From assembly GCA_015232165.1 (NCBI GenBank), contig JADGAE010000002.1:1-31216 (forward strand): a DNA stretch of 31,216 nucleotides, in the 5' to 3' direction. A program made the position numbers and the translations under genes. Source of the stretch: Nitrospirota bacterium. Lineage in GTDB: Bacteria; Nitrospirota; Thermodesulfovibrionia; Thermodesulfovibrionales; Magnetobacteriaceae. Below, one piece after another: positions 22,616 to 30,900 of this stretch; position 1 is the first letter of the stretch; every line of letters begins with the position of its first letter. The notes beneath the pieces were generated by a model. The model did not search any database and was not told where the DNA came from. It worked only from the letters and a program-made list of their open reading frames with translations.

Positions 22616-24103
22616 ATGAAAATGCGACGAGTCAATGTGGGTGATATACCTATTGGGCAGCCTCTGTCAGCACCGATATATGATGAAACCGGTCACCTTA
22701 TGCTGCGCAAGGGCTATATAATAACCGAAGCAGATGTAGTTAAGACAATACAGGGTCTTGTTGTCACCGAAGAACCCGAGAAGGAAAACAAGGCCGCTCC
22801 GGAGGCCCCGGAGATTGACACCGATATTGTTATTGAGGAGGACTCGCCATTTGAAGAGATCGACATGGTCTATGTACGGCTTGAGAATCTGTTCAGACAG
22901 TTGGGTACGGAAAAGGACATTCGGACGAAGGTCCTCTTCCTGGCTAACATGCTGATGCACGCCTGCACAACAGACGAGGACCTGGCATTGGGCACCTTGC
23001 TGATGAAACAAGACACCAGGTACACGATCAAGCATCCGTTGCATACGGCAATCGTGTGTGAGGTTATAGCCAAGAAGTTTGGCTGGTCGGTGCAGGAGCG
23101 TTTATCCTTGCTCTCTGCGGCCATTACCATGAACATTGCCATGATAGAGCTGCAGGAGATGCTGCATTATCAGAAAGACCCGCTGACGGAACAACAGCGC
23201 AGAAACATCCAGAATCATCCCGTCTATGGTGCGGAGTTCCTGAGAAAACATCATGTCACTGACGAGTTATGGCTAAATGCCGTCATGCAACACCACGAGA
23301 CCATAGACGGCAAGGGTTATCCAAGGGGACTTATTGGGGAAGAGGTGTGTTTTGCCGCACGTATTCTTTATCTGGCTGACCTGTACTGTGCGCGCGTAAC
23401 GGGACGCAACTACCGTCCGCCGCTGTCTCCGGCGTTTGCCATGAAGGACATCTTTCTCAATAAAGGTCAAAAGATCGATACGGACCTGGCGATGGTCTTT
23501 ATAAAGAACCTGGGCATCTATCCTCCGGGCTCGTTTGTCAAGCTCAAGAACAATGAAATAGCCGTGGTGACACAACGCGGGGAGAAGACAAACGCACCCA
23601 TTGTCCACTCCGTCGTAAAGGGTAACGGTTTCCCGCCGTTGACCCCGATGCGCCGCGACACCAGCATAGAAGAGTTCACCGTAACCACGGTCATTCCGCA
23701 CAATGCCCCACCCGTCGAGGTCAACCGGTATCAGTTGTGGGGCTACGGTGTCTTTAAAAAACCCAAGATAACAAGGAGAAAGCGTGACAGGCTGCAAACA
23801 AGCATCCCCGCAAAACTCCTCGATATGATAACAATCAATGCCGCCGATGTCATCATAATTAACATAAGCGAGCACGGCTGCCTGCTTAGAACCTCGGGGA
23901 TGGACAGCAAACTCTACGTCATCGACAAGAACTACTACATCACATTCAAGCTGCTTGAAAAGGTCTTTGAGAACATTGAGTGCGTGGCGAAAAACTCCCA
24001 AATCAAAGACGGCAGTCAGTTCCTCGGCATAGAGTTTATCGACGCAACCGACGAACTCAAAAACATGATCTCCTTCTATATAGACGCCATGAGACTGGAG
24101 TAA
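22616..24103 (+). CDS. Degenerate HD-GYP plus PilZ domain protein
   Basis: A 495-residue cytoplasmic protein. An N-terminal segment (1-50, IPIGQPLSAPIYDETGHLML) resembles the leader domain of many HD-GYP proteins. An HD-GYP domain occupies about 135-300. Its later motifs remain: H201, QHHETIDGKGYPRGL (225-239) and LADLY. The HD dyad, however, is replaced by TMNIAM (171-176), which has no His-Asp. A PilZ domain follows at about 387-490 with RxxxR (R388, R392) and NxSxxG (N416, S418, G421), the c-di-GMP contact motifs. I infer a c-di-GMP effector rather than an active phosphodiesterase. It is divergent from the flagellar operon, so a role in motility control is plausible. GGGAG precedes the ATG by ten bases. 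The gap 24104-24273 shows no clear terminator or gene. Confidence 0.88.
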   Translation: MKMRRVNVGDIPIGQPLSAPIYDETGHLMLRKGYIITEADVVKTIQGLVVTEEPEKENKAAPEAPEIDTDIVIEEDSPFEEIDMVYVRLENLFRQLGTEKDIRTKVLFLANMLMHACTTDEDLALGTLLMKQDTRYTIKHPLHTAIVCEVIAKKFGWSVQERLSLLSAAITMNIAMIELQEMLHYQKDPLTEQQRRNIQNHPVYGAEFLRKHHVTDELWLNAVMQHHETIDGKGYPRGLIGEEVCFAARILYLADLYCARVTGRNYRPPLSPAFAMKDIFLNKGQKIDTDLAMVFIKNLGIYPPGSFVKLKNNEIAVVTQRGEKTNAPIVHSVVKGNGFPPLTPMRRDTSIEEFTVTTVIPHNAPPVEVNRYQLWGYGVFKKPKITRRKRDRLQTSIPAKLLDMITINAADVIIINISEHGCLLRTSGMDSKLYVIDKNYYITFKLLEKVFENIECVAKNSQIKDGSQFLGIEFIDATDELKNMISFYIDAMRLE

Positions 24104-24273
24104 TTTACATGAGATTGCCACCGTCATATCCCAATGGGCAAATATATAGCTAAAACAGCGCCATCCTCAATATTTTTGGCAATAGGTTTATCGTACAGGC
24201 TATTTTTTCGTATCCTCATTTAAAAAGCATGTAAAAATACCTTCATGACTTAAAGACTCGGTTGTCCGATATG

Positions 24274-26508
24274 CTACCTTCGATTGAGGGTCTTTTGAGT
24301 GCGGACGTTAAAGTGCATCTCCTCTGCAAGCAGTTGGGCTATGGTATCTGCTTGCACAGGGGGACTGAATATCGGTCCTTGGACTTCGTTACACTTGATG
24401 GCACGCAGGAACTCCAGTTGGTCGAGGGTCTCAACCCCCTCGGCTATGACCTTGAGGTTGAGCGTGTGGGTAAAGGCAACGATGGCACGCGCTATGGCAG
24501 AGTAGTCGGCATCAGTGACGATCCTCCGTACCAACGTCTTATCCATCTTGAGGGCATCTATGGGGAAACGCTTGAGGTGACACAGGGAGGAGTGCCCCGT
24601 TCCAAAGTCGTCAATGGTGATATTAATCCCCTCATCCTTAAGCCTCCAGAGCGCCTTGACTGACTCCTCAACATCCTGCATCAGCGTGTCTTCGGTTAAT
24701 TCAAATTCCAGGTTGGCGGGGTCAACGGCGGTTTCTTTAATGGTTTCCGTGATTATCTGCAGCATCTGTCTGTGTCTGAACTGACTGCCCAAGAGTTTAA
24801 TTGCCATCCGAATATGATTAAAGCCTTCCTCCGTCCACAGCCTGCCCTGCCGACAGACCTCCTTGAGCATCCAACTGCCCAGCGGTACCGTAAGACCCGC
24901 CTCCTCGGCCACGGTAATGAACTCCCGGGGGGATATGTTGCCCATATCGGGCGTGTGCCACCTCAAAACCCCCTCCATGCCCTTCATCTGTCCCGAGTAT
25001 ATGTCAACCCTGGGGTTATACAGCACGTCAAATCCCCTTCCGTCAAGCGCCTTGCGCAGGAGCCCCTCTATACTGAGACGCCTCATGGCCTTTTCATTCA
25101 TGCTGGGGCAATAAAACCGGTAATCGTTTCTACCGTGGGTCTTGACCTGATACATTGCAATATCGGCGTACTTAAGCAGGGTTGTCGTGTCGGCTGAATC
25201 GGAGGGAAAGACACTGATGCCAATGCTGACGCCAATAGAGCACTCATGTCCGCCAAGATAAAACGGCTCGGACAGCGCCCGGATTATCTTCTTTGCCACG
25301 TTTGTAACGGCCACGCTGTTGGTTACGTTGTTAATGATAACAGTAAATTCATCCCCCCCCATGCGGGCTACGGTGTCGGAGCGACGGATACAGGCAGTGA
25401 GGCGCGCTGCCGTCTCCTGCAATAACATATCTCCCACGTTGTGCCCCAGGGTGTCGTTTATCGTCTTAAACCTGTCAAGGTCCAGAAACAACAGGGCCAG
25501 TCTCTTGCCATTGCGCAGGGCCTGCTCCATGGCCTGAGTCAGACGGTCGTTGAACAACGTGCGGTTAGGGATGTTGGTCAGCACATCAAAGTGTGCCAAC
25601 TGTTGCAGGCGCTGTTGCGTCTCGTTTCTGACAAGGGCGTTAATGAATATGTCACCTGCCATCTTTATGAGCATGATGTCTTCTTCACTCCATGCCCTTT
25701 CCTCCGTCGTTGTTGCAAACCACAAGAAGCCTGCCACGTTACCGCCATAGACCATCGGCACGACGACCGTTGACTTAATGCCCATAAGTGTCAGTGTCTG
25801 CCGTTCCGTCTCGGAAGACGCCTCCGGCATCGAACTAAACGCAAAGAAATCGCCCTTTTTGACCATCCCCATAAACCACGGAAACCTCCGTCGAGTCATC
25901 TTCCTCACCAACTCAAGGCACGGATTGACCCCGTGGGCATGCCACTCATACGCATATGCCTCCATGCCGGCTCCTTCGCTGATAAACACGTACCCCCTGT
26001 CCATCGACAGGAACCTGCCCATCATATCTATCGTTACGTTGATTTCGTCGAAGAGGTCCTGTGCCGTTACCCGTATGAAATTGGTCGATATCTCGGCCTT
26101 TAACCTGTCTATCTCTATGTGACGACGCAGGGCAAGCTCCACGACCCTGTTGTCCGTCACATCCTTGGACATCAGGACGTATCCCGCCAACTCCCTGTTG
26201 ACGTTGAATATGGCCGATACCTTCGATTCTATATAGCGTATGCTCTTGCCGCGCACCTGCTTGTAGGCATACATGAAACTCCCCGTGGTCTTGACCGCCT
26301 TTATCCCGGCCTCAAACCAGGTCATGTCCACCCCCCTGCTGTTATGGATGTCTATAACCGACCTGCCAATGAGATACTCTGCCGTACACCCCAACAGTCC
26401 CTCACCCACCTTGTTACAGTAGGTAATGACAAATTGCAAGTTCGTCGCCACTATGGCAACGTCTATAGACGAACTGAGTATGTCGTTAAGTAAATCAGCC
26501 TGTTCCAT
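24274..26508 (-). CDS. PAS-GAF-GGDEF-EAL c-di-GMP turnover protein
   Basis: A 744-residue soluble signalling protein. A PAS domain (about 5-120, ending in MSKDVTDNRVVELALRRHIE) and a GAF domain (about 145-295) precede GGDEF (MGGDEF, 384-388 for GGDEF) with an intact inhibitory RxxD (R375, D378), then EAL (about 480-735). The cyclase half looks active. In the EAL half the motif reads EGVLRW (E512 kept); ELTE, DDFGTG (D633/D634), K654, E690 and Q710 are retained, but the metal-binding Asn of the usual NLS segment is Lys (AIKLLGSQF) and the usual YQP reads YNP. Phosphodiesterase activity may therefore be weak or lost. No membrane segment is seen. A GAGGGT ribosome site and an extended -10 lie upstream. 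Confidence 0.93.
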   Translation of the reverse strand: MEQADLLNDILSSSIDVAIVATNLQFVITYCNKVGEGLLGCTAEYLIGRSVIDIHNSRGVDMTWFEAGIKAVKTTGSFMYAYKQVRGKSIRYIESKVSAIFNVNRELAGYVLMSKDVTDNRVVELALRRHIEIDRLKAEISTNFIRVTAQDLFDEINVTIDMMGRFLSMDRGYVFISEGAGMEAYAYEWHAHGVNPCLELVRKMTRRRFPWFMGMVKKGDFFAFSSMPEASSETERQTLTLMGIKSTVVVPMVYGGNVAGFLWFATTTEERAWSEEDIMLIKMAGDIFINALVRNETQQRLQQLAHFDVLTNIPNRTLFNDRLTQAMEQALRNGKRLALLFLDLDRFKTINDTLGHNVGDMLLQETAARLTACIRRSDTVARMGGDEFTVIINNVTNSVAVTNVAKKIIRALSEPFYLGGHECSIGVSIGISVFPSDSADTTTLLKYADIAMYQVKTHGRNDYRFYCPSMNEKAMRRLSIEGLLRKALDGRGFDVLYNPRVDIYSGQMKGMEGVLRWHTPDMGNISPREFITVAEEAGLTVPLGSWMLKEVCRQGRLWTEEGFNHIRMAIKLLGSQFRHRQMLQIITETIKETAVDPANLEFELTEDTLMQDVEESVKALWRLKDEGINITIDDFGTGHSSLCHLKRFPIDALKMDKTLVRRIVTDADYSAIARAIVAFTHTLNLKVIAEGVETLDQLEFLRAIKCNEVQGPIFSPPVQADTIAQLLAEEMHFNVRTQKTLNRR

Positions 26509-26541
26509 AAAAAATCAACCCTCATATCCGTGATTGCTCTT

Positions 26542-26550
26542 ATTATACCA
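26542..26550 (-). promoter_or_regulatory. Extended -10 promoter for the GGDEF-EAL gene
   Basis: The minus strand reads TGGTATAAT, a consensus extended -10 (TGnTATAAT), about 34 bases before the ATG. The -35 region is poor, which is tolerated with an extended -10. Confidence 0.6.
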
Positions 26551-26578
26551 CAATAATCAAGATAGATAACTCACCTTA

Positions 26579-26768
26579 TATAGCAGATTTCGATCGGATT
26601 AAATACAAAAAATGTGGCTTTTTACTGGGTCAAGGGGTCAGCGACCCCCCGGCTCAGTGGGGGACTGGTCCCCTTGCGGGGGGGTCTGAAGGGGGCGCGG
26701 CAACGTCGCTATGCGAGCGGAGCCGCCCCTTTCTTTCTTTGTATCGCATGCAATCGAAACGTGCTATA
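26579..26768 (+). mobile_element. TIR-bounded element (family D) carrying long-form module A
   Basis: The left end TATAGCAGATTTCGATCGGA (26579-) and the reverse complement of the right end, TATAGCACGTTTCGATTGCA, are imperfect inverted repeats over about 30 bases. The interior 26627-26740 is a long-form module A with the extra CCCCCGGCTCAGTGGGGG hairpin. A ~20-bp GC-rich insertion splits its terminator hairpin (around 26695-26718). I do not see a matching flanking duplication. The same end occurs at 70-85. No coding potential is seen. Confidence 0.6.
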
Positions 26769-26771
26769 AAC

Positions 26772-26985
26772 GTATCTTCTTTATATTTCATGGTAACTAT
26801 ACCTTTACGCGTCCTGGATTCCTGGTCAAGCCAGGAATGACACACTTGGAAAACGGCTGTAACTGTCATTCCTGCGAAACATGTCCCTGGCCTGAACCAT
26901 GTCCCTGGCTTGAACAGGGAAGGGAGCAGGAATCCAGGTCTTTAATCCATGAAGTTAATTTTACCATGCTTTTTAAAGAGGATAC
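26772..26985 (+). mobile_element. Complete MITE-like element of family B with perfect 8-bp duplication
   Basis: Bounded by GTATC...GATAC. The terminal inverted repeats of about 25 bp match at roughly 20 positions (GTATCTTCTTTATATTTCAT on the left, GTATCCTCTTTAAAAAGCAT read inward from the right, both continuing GGTAA). CTATAAAC flanks both sides (26764-26771 and 26986-26993). The core has the family palindromes, with an extra segment containing two CATGTCCCTGGC-like repeats (about 26879-26923). It inserted at the right edge of the family D element. The 26994-27074 stretch holds no gene. Confidence 0.8.
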
Positions 26986-27074
26986 CTATAAACTGCTGTT
27001 TAGGAAAAAGTGCAAAGACAGATTTAACAATAACCCAAAAATACCCGCTAAAAACTTACGTACCCATTACCCTG

Positions 27075-27104
27075 TTGCATAAACAGATAAGAATATGGTA
27101 TAAA
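27075..27104 (+). promoter_or_regulatory. Sigma-70-type promoter for the outer-membrane barrel gene
   Basis: TTGCAT (27075-27080) and TATAAA (27099-27104) are separated by 18 bases, leaving a leader of about 45 bases to the ATG. It stands clear of the nested repeats and could drive the following five plus-strand genes. Confidence 0.6.
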
Positions 27105-27154
27105 TTAAAATCCCAACGTTGTTGGAGGAAGTATTTTTGCTTAGGAGGAGTATT

Positions 27155-28456
27155 ATGGAGAAGTTGAACAAACTACGTTTTATTAACATGTTGTTGTTAA
27201 TGACTATGCTGGTAGTACTGGGGGCTCCGACAGGGGTGTTTGCAATCACCAACAGCGAAGAGTGGGGCTTGGCAGACTTTAACTTCACACCACCCGGTGC
27301 GCGAGCCAGTGGTATGGGTGGTGCGTTTGTGGCCCTGGCCGATGATGCAACCTGCGCAATAAGCAATCCTGCCGGTCTGGCCCAGTTGCCAAGGACACAG
27401 ATTGCCGCTGAGAGCACATACCGGCATTACGATAAGAAGTATGATACAAAGGATTGGCCCGAATTTAACAATCTTAAAACCTACACGGATACGAGCATTA
27501 AAAACAATACTAAACTCTCCTTTGCAGCCTTTTCAACACCGCTCTTTGATAATTTTATCAATGTGTCTTTGTTTTACAACAAGTTGGTTTATTCCAACTC
27601 CGAGTTTGCCTATGGCAGTGATACGAAGGGGAGCGTGTTTAAACAACCCGGTTACAACAAGGTTTCGGTCGATGAATATGGTCTAAGCCTTGCCAAGGGC
27701 TTTTTTGATGAGAAGCTGTTTGTGGGTGCAGGGTTCAGCGAGGCAAATCTTGATTTAAAGAGTAACTTCGTTTTTAAGGAATACAAAACCACAACAGCCG
27801 GAACATATAATAGCGCTGCAGAGTCAACGGGAGCATCTACGAAGATGGCTTATCGTGCTGGGGTGCTTTTTGTGCCAATGGATATCCTGAGATTTGGAGT
27901 TAATTACAGCAGGATGCCCGCCTTCAATTATCAGTATATTTCAAATGCCGTGGTATCTAATAACGCTGCCCTGTTCAAGTCGGTTATGGAATATAAAATC
28001 CCTGATACCTTTTCAATTGGTGCTGCCGTAAAACCAATAAAAAACCTGACACTTATTACCGAGGGTAAGTATGTCAAGTACTCGGACCTGTTAGACGGCT
28101 TTGTGCCAACCAAGTGCATTGTCTCATCCAAAGGAGGATGTGCCAAAGCCGGTGACCTGAAGGCCGAAAACTATGATATCCCTGATGTCTGGGAGTTTCA
28201 CGTTGGTGCCGAGTATATCTTGTACGTAGAGCAGACACCGATCGCCTTCAGGACGGGTACTTATTACGAGCCAAAACATTCCCTGTACGCAAACGAAAAA
28301 ACCTCATACTACAACCTCTATAAAGGCGGTGAAGACATCTGGCATTGGACGGGCGGTTTGGGAACGGTACTCTTTAAACACTGGCAGCTTGATACGGCCG
28401 TTGACCTGGCCAAGGACAGAGATAAGGTAACCGTCTCTATGGTCTATCAATTCTAA
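27155..28456 (+). CDS. Outer-membrane beta-barrel protein of the PorV/FadL (OmpP1) type
   Basis: A 433-residue exported protein. A signal peptide (1-30, hydrophobic core INMLLLMTMLVVLG, cleavage after GVFA) is followed by the signature PGARASGMGGAFVALADDAT (47-66) and then NPAGLAQL, typical of OmpP1/FadL- and PorV-like barrels. Alternating hydrophobic/aromatic strands continue to a C-terminal phenylalanine (SMVYQF), as expected for BAM-inserted barrels. ATG 27155 was chosen for the AGGAGG seven bases upstream; the frame extends further but without a better site. The substrate is unknown: hydrophobic uptake (FadL-like) or a secretion scaffold (PorV-like) are both possible. The Uma2 gene follows after 14 bases. 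Confidence 0.85.
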   Translation: MEKLNKLRFINMLLLMTMLVVLGAPTGVFAITNSEEWGLADFNFTPPGARASGMGGAFVALADDATCAISNPAGLAQLPRTQIAAESTYRHYDKKYDTKDWPEFNNLKTYTDTSIKNNTKLSFAAFSTPLFDNFINVSLFYNKLVYSNSEFAYGSDTKGSVFKQPGYNKVSVDEYGLSLAKGFFDEKLFVGAGFSEANLDLKSNFVFKEYKTTTAGTYNSAAESTGASTKMAYRAGVLFVPMDILRFGVNYSRMPAFNYQYISNAVVSNNAALFKSVMEYKIPDTFSIGAAVKPIKNLTLITEGKYVKYSDLLDGFVPTKCIVSSKGGCAKAGDLKAENYDIPDVWEFHVGAEYILYVEQTPIAFRTGTYYEPKHSLYANEKTSYYNLYKGGEDIWHWTGGLGTVLFKHWQLDTAVDLAKDRDKVTVSMVYQF

Positions 28457-28470
28457 AGGAAACTCTGGGA

Positions 28471-29004
28471 ATGGAAGCAATGCAAGGACTATTAGAACCG
28501 TCAAATGACCTTGATTTAACGGAAATAATCAATGGAGAAAAAGTTATGCCGCCTAGCCCTTTTGGTAAACATCAAAGGATTAGTCAAAGGGTAAATCACG
28601 CAATTTATACGTTTGTAACAGCAAAGAAAATAGGCGAAGTCTATTATTCCCCTCTCGATGTTATCCTTGAAGAAGGAGTCAATAGAGTACAGCCTGACCT
28701 GCTGTTTATAAGAACCGAAAACATAGATATATTCCAGGATTGGGTCAGAGGGGTCCCCGATATGGTATGTGAGATAGTGTCAAAGGGCACGTCGGCAAAA
28801 GACATGATAACAAAGAGGGACATATACGAAAGATATGGTGTACCTGAATATTGGATTGTAATCCCCGAACTGGAGATGATAGAGATACTAACCCTCAAAG
28901 ACAATAGATATGAGCTGTTTTCATATGCCGAATGTACCGGTGTGGTTAAGTCCAGGGTAATAGATGGTCTTGAGATTGATGTTAAGGAAATTTTCAGCCC
29001 TTAG
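28471..29004 (+). CDS. Uma2-family (DUF820) putative PD-(D/E)XK nuclease-fold protein
   Basis: A 177-residue protein with the Uma2 pattern: an N-terminal NGEKVMPPSPFGKHQRIS motif, PDLLFI (D76), CEIVSKGTSAKD (E101) and DIYERYGVPEYWIVIP. The acidic and lysine residues resemble a PD-(D/E)XK nuclease core, but enzymatic activity has not been established for most members and I do not infer a substrate. AAAGGA precedes the ATG. It lies 14 bases after the barrel gene and 18 before the next gene. Its base composition looks more AT-rich than the flagellar genes. Confidence 0.88.
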   Translation: MEAMQGLLEPSNDLDLTEIINGEKVMPPSPFGKHQRISQRVNHAIYTFVTAKKIGEVYYSPLDVILEEGVNRVQPDLLFIRTENIDIFQDWVRGVPDMVCEIVSKGTSAKDMITKRDIYERYGVPEYWIVIPELEMIEILTLKDNRYELFSYAECTGVVKSRVIDGLEIDVKEIFSP

Positions 29005-29022
29005 CGGCAGATAAGGAGCCTA

Positions 29023-29850
29023 ATGCTTATACGAAGAGGTATGATTTTATGTCGGTTAAGTAGGGACATGCTAGCGCTGTTGATATCGGTTTTTTCCTTG
29101 TGTGCTGTATGTGGCTCTGATGCCTTTGCGGGGTCTGTTTCGGCGCTAATGACATACGAAAAGGGGATTGATGCCCTCAAAGACGGCAACTGTAAGATAT
29201 CCATGATGTACTTTAACAAGGCAATCGGGCTCGACCCCAAGGACAAAACACTTAGAATCGGGATGTATGACTTCGAGTACGCCCCTAACGGCAAACTCTT
29301 CGATCTACAAAAGACATGTCAGACCCCGGATGCCGATAATATGCCGGCCAAAAATCAGACCAAGCAGACCACCATGGAGCCTTTACCCCTGCCGGTCCCT
29401 CCTGCCACTGCACCGGATGCCGGGATTCAACAAGGCGTTGAGGTTAAAAAGAAGCCCCCCGTTGTCAGAGACACTCATGCCCGGGGAGTCTTTGATGAAA
29501 ACCTCCGACTCTCCATAGACAACCAACCGCTAACAATAACAAGAGACGGAGACTTCTCCTGCGTGATTGCACTGCAACCACGAAAAAGCAATATTGTAAT
29601 CCAGGCCAAACGGGTCGGTGAAAAAAAAATCCCCTCCGTTGAATTCCCCCTGACATTCCTTGGATTCTCCGCAGATACCATGACTAAGGACAACCTCTCA
29701 TCCGCTAACCTCTCCGTCACTGGAAATGTCACCTATGCCGGCATAGAGAGAGACGAAATACAGGTTACCATTGACAAGTCCACGCTGTCCTTGGGGGGTG
29801 ATATCAAGATAGAATCCAACTTGCCGATAACCGTTAAGTTAAGGTTTTGA
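29023..29850 (+). CDS. Exported protein with TPR-like and Ig-like segments, function unknown
   Basis: A 275-residue protein with an N-terminal signal peptide (SRDMLALLISVFSLCAVCGS, likely cleavage after SDAFA). A TPR-like helical pair (TYEKGIDALKDGNCKISMMY then FNKAIGLDPKDK) follows. A Pro/Lys-rich linker (about 105-150) leads into a C-terminal beta domain with DGDFSCVIALQPRKSNIVIQ, the pattern of glucodextranase-B/Ig-like modules in the next protein. ATG 29023 has AAGGAG four bases upstream; in-frame ATGs at 29041 and 29050 are alternatives and also keep the signal peptide. I do not recognise a named family. It probably works at the cell surface or periplasm with its neighbours. Confidence 0.75.
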   Translation: MLIRRGMILCRLSRDMLALLISVFSLCAVCGSDAFAGSVSALMTYEKGIDALKDGNCKISMMYFNKAIGLDPKDKTLRIGMYDFEYAPNGKLFDLQKTCQTPDADNMPAKNQTKQTTMEPLPLPVPPATAPDAGIQQGVEVKKKPPVVRDTHARGVFDENLRLSIDNQPLTITRDGDFSCVIALQPRKSNIVIQAKRVGEKKIPSVEFPLTFLGFSADTMTKDNLSSANLSVTGNVTYAGIERDEIQVTIDKSTLSLGGDIKIESNLPITVKLRF

Positions 29851-29883
29851 TAGTGTGACGTTCATATCAGGAAGATTATTGTC

Positions 29884-30879
29884 TTGAATACGAAAGGTTA
29901 TTTTGATAGGGGCATTATATACCTGATCCTTAAAATAGCAATTCTTGCGGTGGCGCTGTTTTTTATCATATCGCAAGCTGGAGTCTCGGTAAGGCGTACA
30001 ATCAGTCCGGGTGTCTCGGAGGCGGCGGAGAAGTGCAAAACCATTGGTATGTTTACAACCTGTGAGCCGATCCCTACGACACCGCCGCCGACAACACCGG
30101 AGCCAACGCCTAAGTCTACACCTAAGCCAACGCCTGCGCCAACTCCGGAACCAACGCCGGTGCCAACGCCAAGGCCTACTCCGGTTCCAACGCCGGTGCC
30201 TACTACCGTTCCTACGGTAAAACCGGCATCCACACATGCTCCGGAGCCAACACTCGTACCAACGCCTGCTCATACGCTCAAGCCGGCCCCCACACGCACG
30301 CCTAAACCTACGCCTGTTCCAAAACCTACGCCCGAGAGAAAATCTCCGCCTACTCTGCGACTTACGCTAACCGGTATATCCGATGACACAAGCACTACGG
30401 ATGAGACCCTCAACATCACCGGCATTGTAGAGGGACAGCAGGCACAGGTCAGCATCAACAACGAACCCGTACAGACAGACGGTAAGGGTAACTTCAGTTA
30501 TACCGTTAAATTGGATACCGGCAAGAACAAACTCACCGTCACCGCCAAGGACGGCTTAGGCCACACTGAAACCAAGACATACATGATAGTCAGAAAAGAT
30601 AAGACGCCTCTGAAGATATCGCTTGAATTCCCTGACGAAGACAAGGCAACTCTACGTTCAAAACCCGATGAGACAACCCTTAAAGGTAAGGTCGCAGGCG
30701 GCGCGGGTCAGGTTGCCCTGACCGTTGGCAAACGGAGCGTCAACGTCAACAAAGACGGCTCATTCTCAACAACGGTGAGCCTAAAGCCTGGCAAAAACGT
30801 TATCGAAATAGAGGTCGTAGACAAAATTGGTAATCGGGATAAACAGTCCTGGATTATCTACAACAATATAGTTAAGTAA
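29884..30879 (+). CDS. Membrane-anchored Pro-Thr-rich protein with tandem Ig-like domains
   Basis: A 331-residue protein. The N-terminal membrane helix (about 11-32, IIYLILKIAILAVALFFIIS) is not clearly cleavable. Residues 61-150 are a low-complexity PTP repeat stalk. About 156-330 hold two beta-sandwich units with DGKGNFSYTVKLDTGKNKLT and KDGSFSTTVSLKPGKNVIEI, the glucodextranase-B/Ig-like pattern. The start is a TTG at 29884 with AGGAAG nine bases upstream; no ATG lies in frame before the membrane helix. I infer a stalked periplasmic or surface protein whose Ig-like domains bind polysaccharide or protein. The C-terminal domain of the preceding gene product looks related. Function unknown. 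Confidence 0.75.
   Translation: MNTKGYFDRGIIYLILKIAILAVALFFIISQAGVSVRRTISPGVSEAAEKCKTIGMFTTCEPIPTTPPPTTPEPTPKSTPKPTPAPTPEPTPVPTPRPTPVPTPVPTTVPTVKPASTHAPEPTLVPTPAHTLKPAPTRTPKPTPVPKPTPERKSPPTLRLTLTGISDDTSTTDETLNITGIVEGQQAQVSINNEPVQTDGKGNFSYTVKLDTGKNKLTVTAKDGLGHTETKTYMIVRKDKTPLKISLEFPDEDKATLRSKPDETTLKGKVAGGAGQVALTVGKRSVNVNKDGSFSTTVSLKPGKNVIEIEVVDKIGNRDKQSWIIYNNIVK
30064..30333 (+). repeat. Pro-Thr codon repeat tract
   Basis: A roughly 90-codon run of CCN-ACN-CCN units (CCAACGCCG, CCTACGCCT and variants) encodes the PTP stalk of the surrounding gene. The unit length is multiples of six bases, so slippage changes stalk length without breaking frame. Confidence 0.85.
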
Positions 30880-30900
30880 CAGCAGAAAGGGAGCCAATCA

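Noticed and set aside
29898..30233. A long minus-strand Gly-Val-rich frame opposite the Pro-Thr tract.
   Set aside because: It is the automatic mirror of CCN-ACN repeats and lacks a credible start region or neighbours on that strand.
30064..30333. Periodic short repeats that might suggest a CRISPR or tandem-repeat locus.
   Set aside because: The period is multiples of six bases within an open frame and encodes a PTP stalk; there are no spacers or palindromic repeats.
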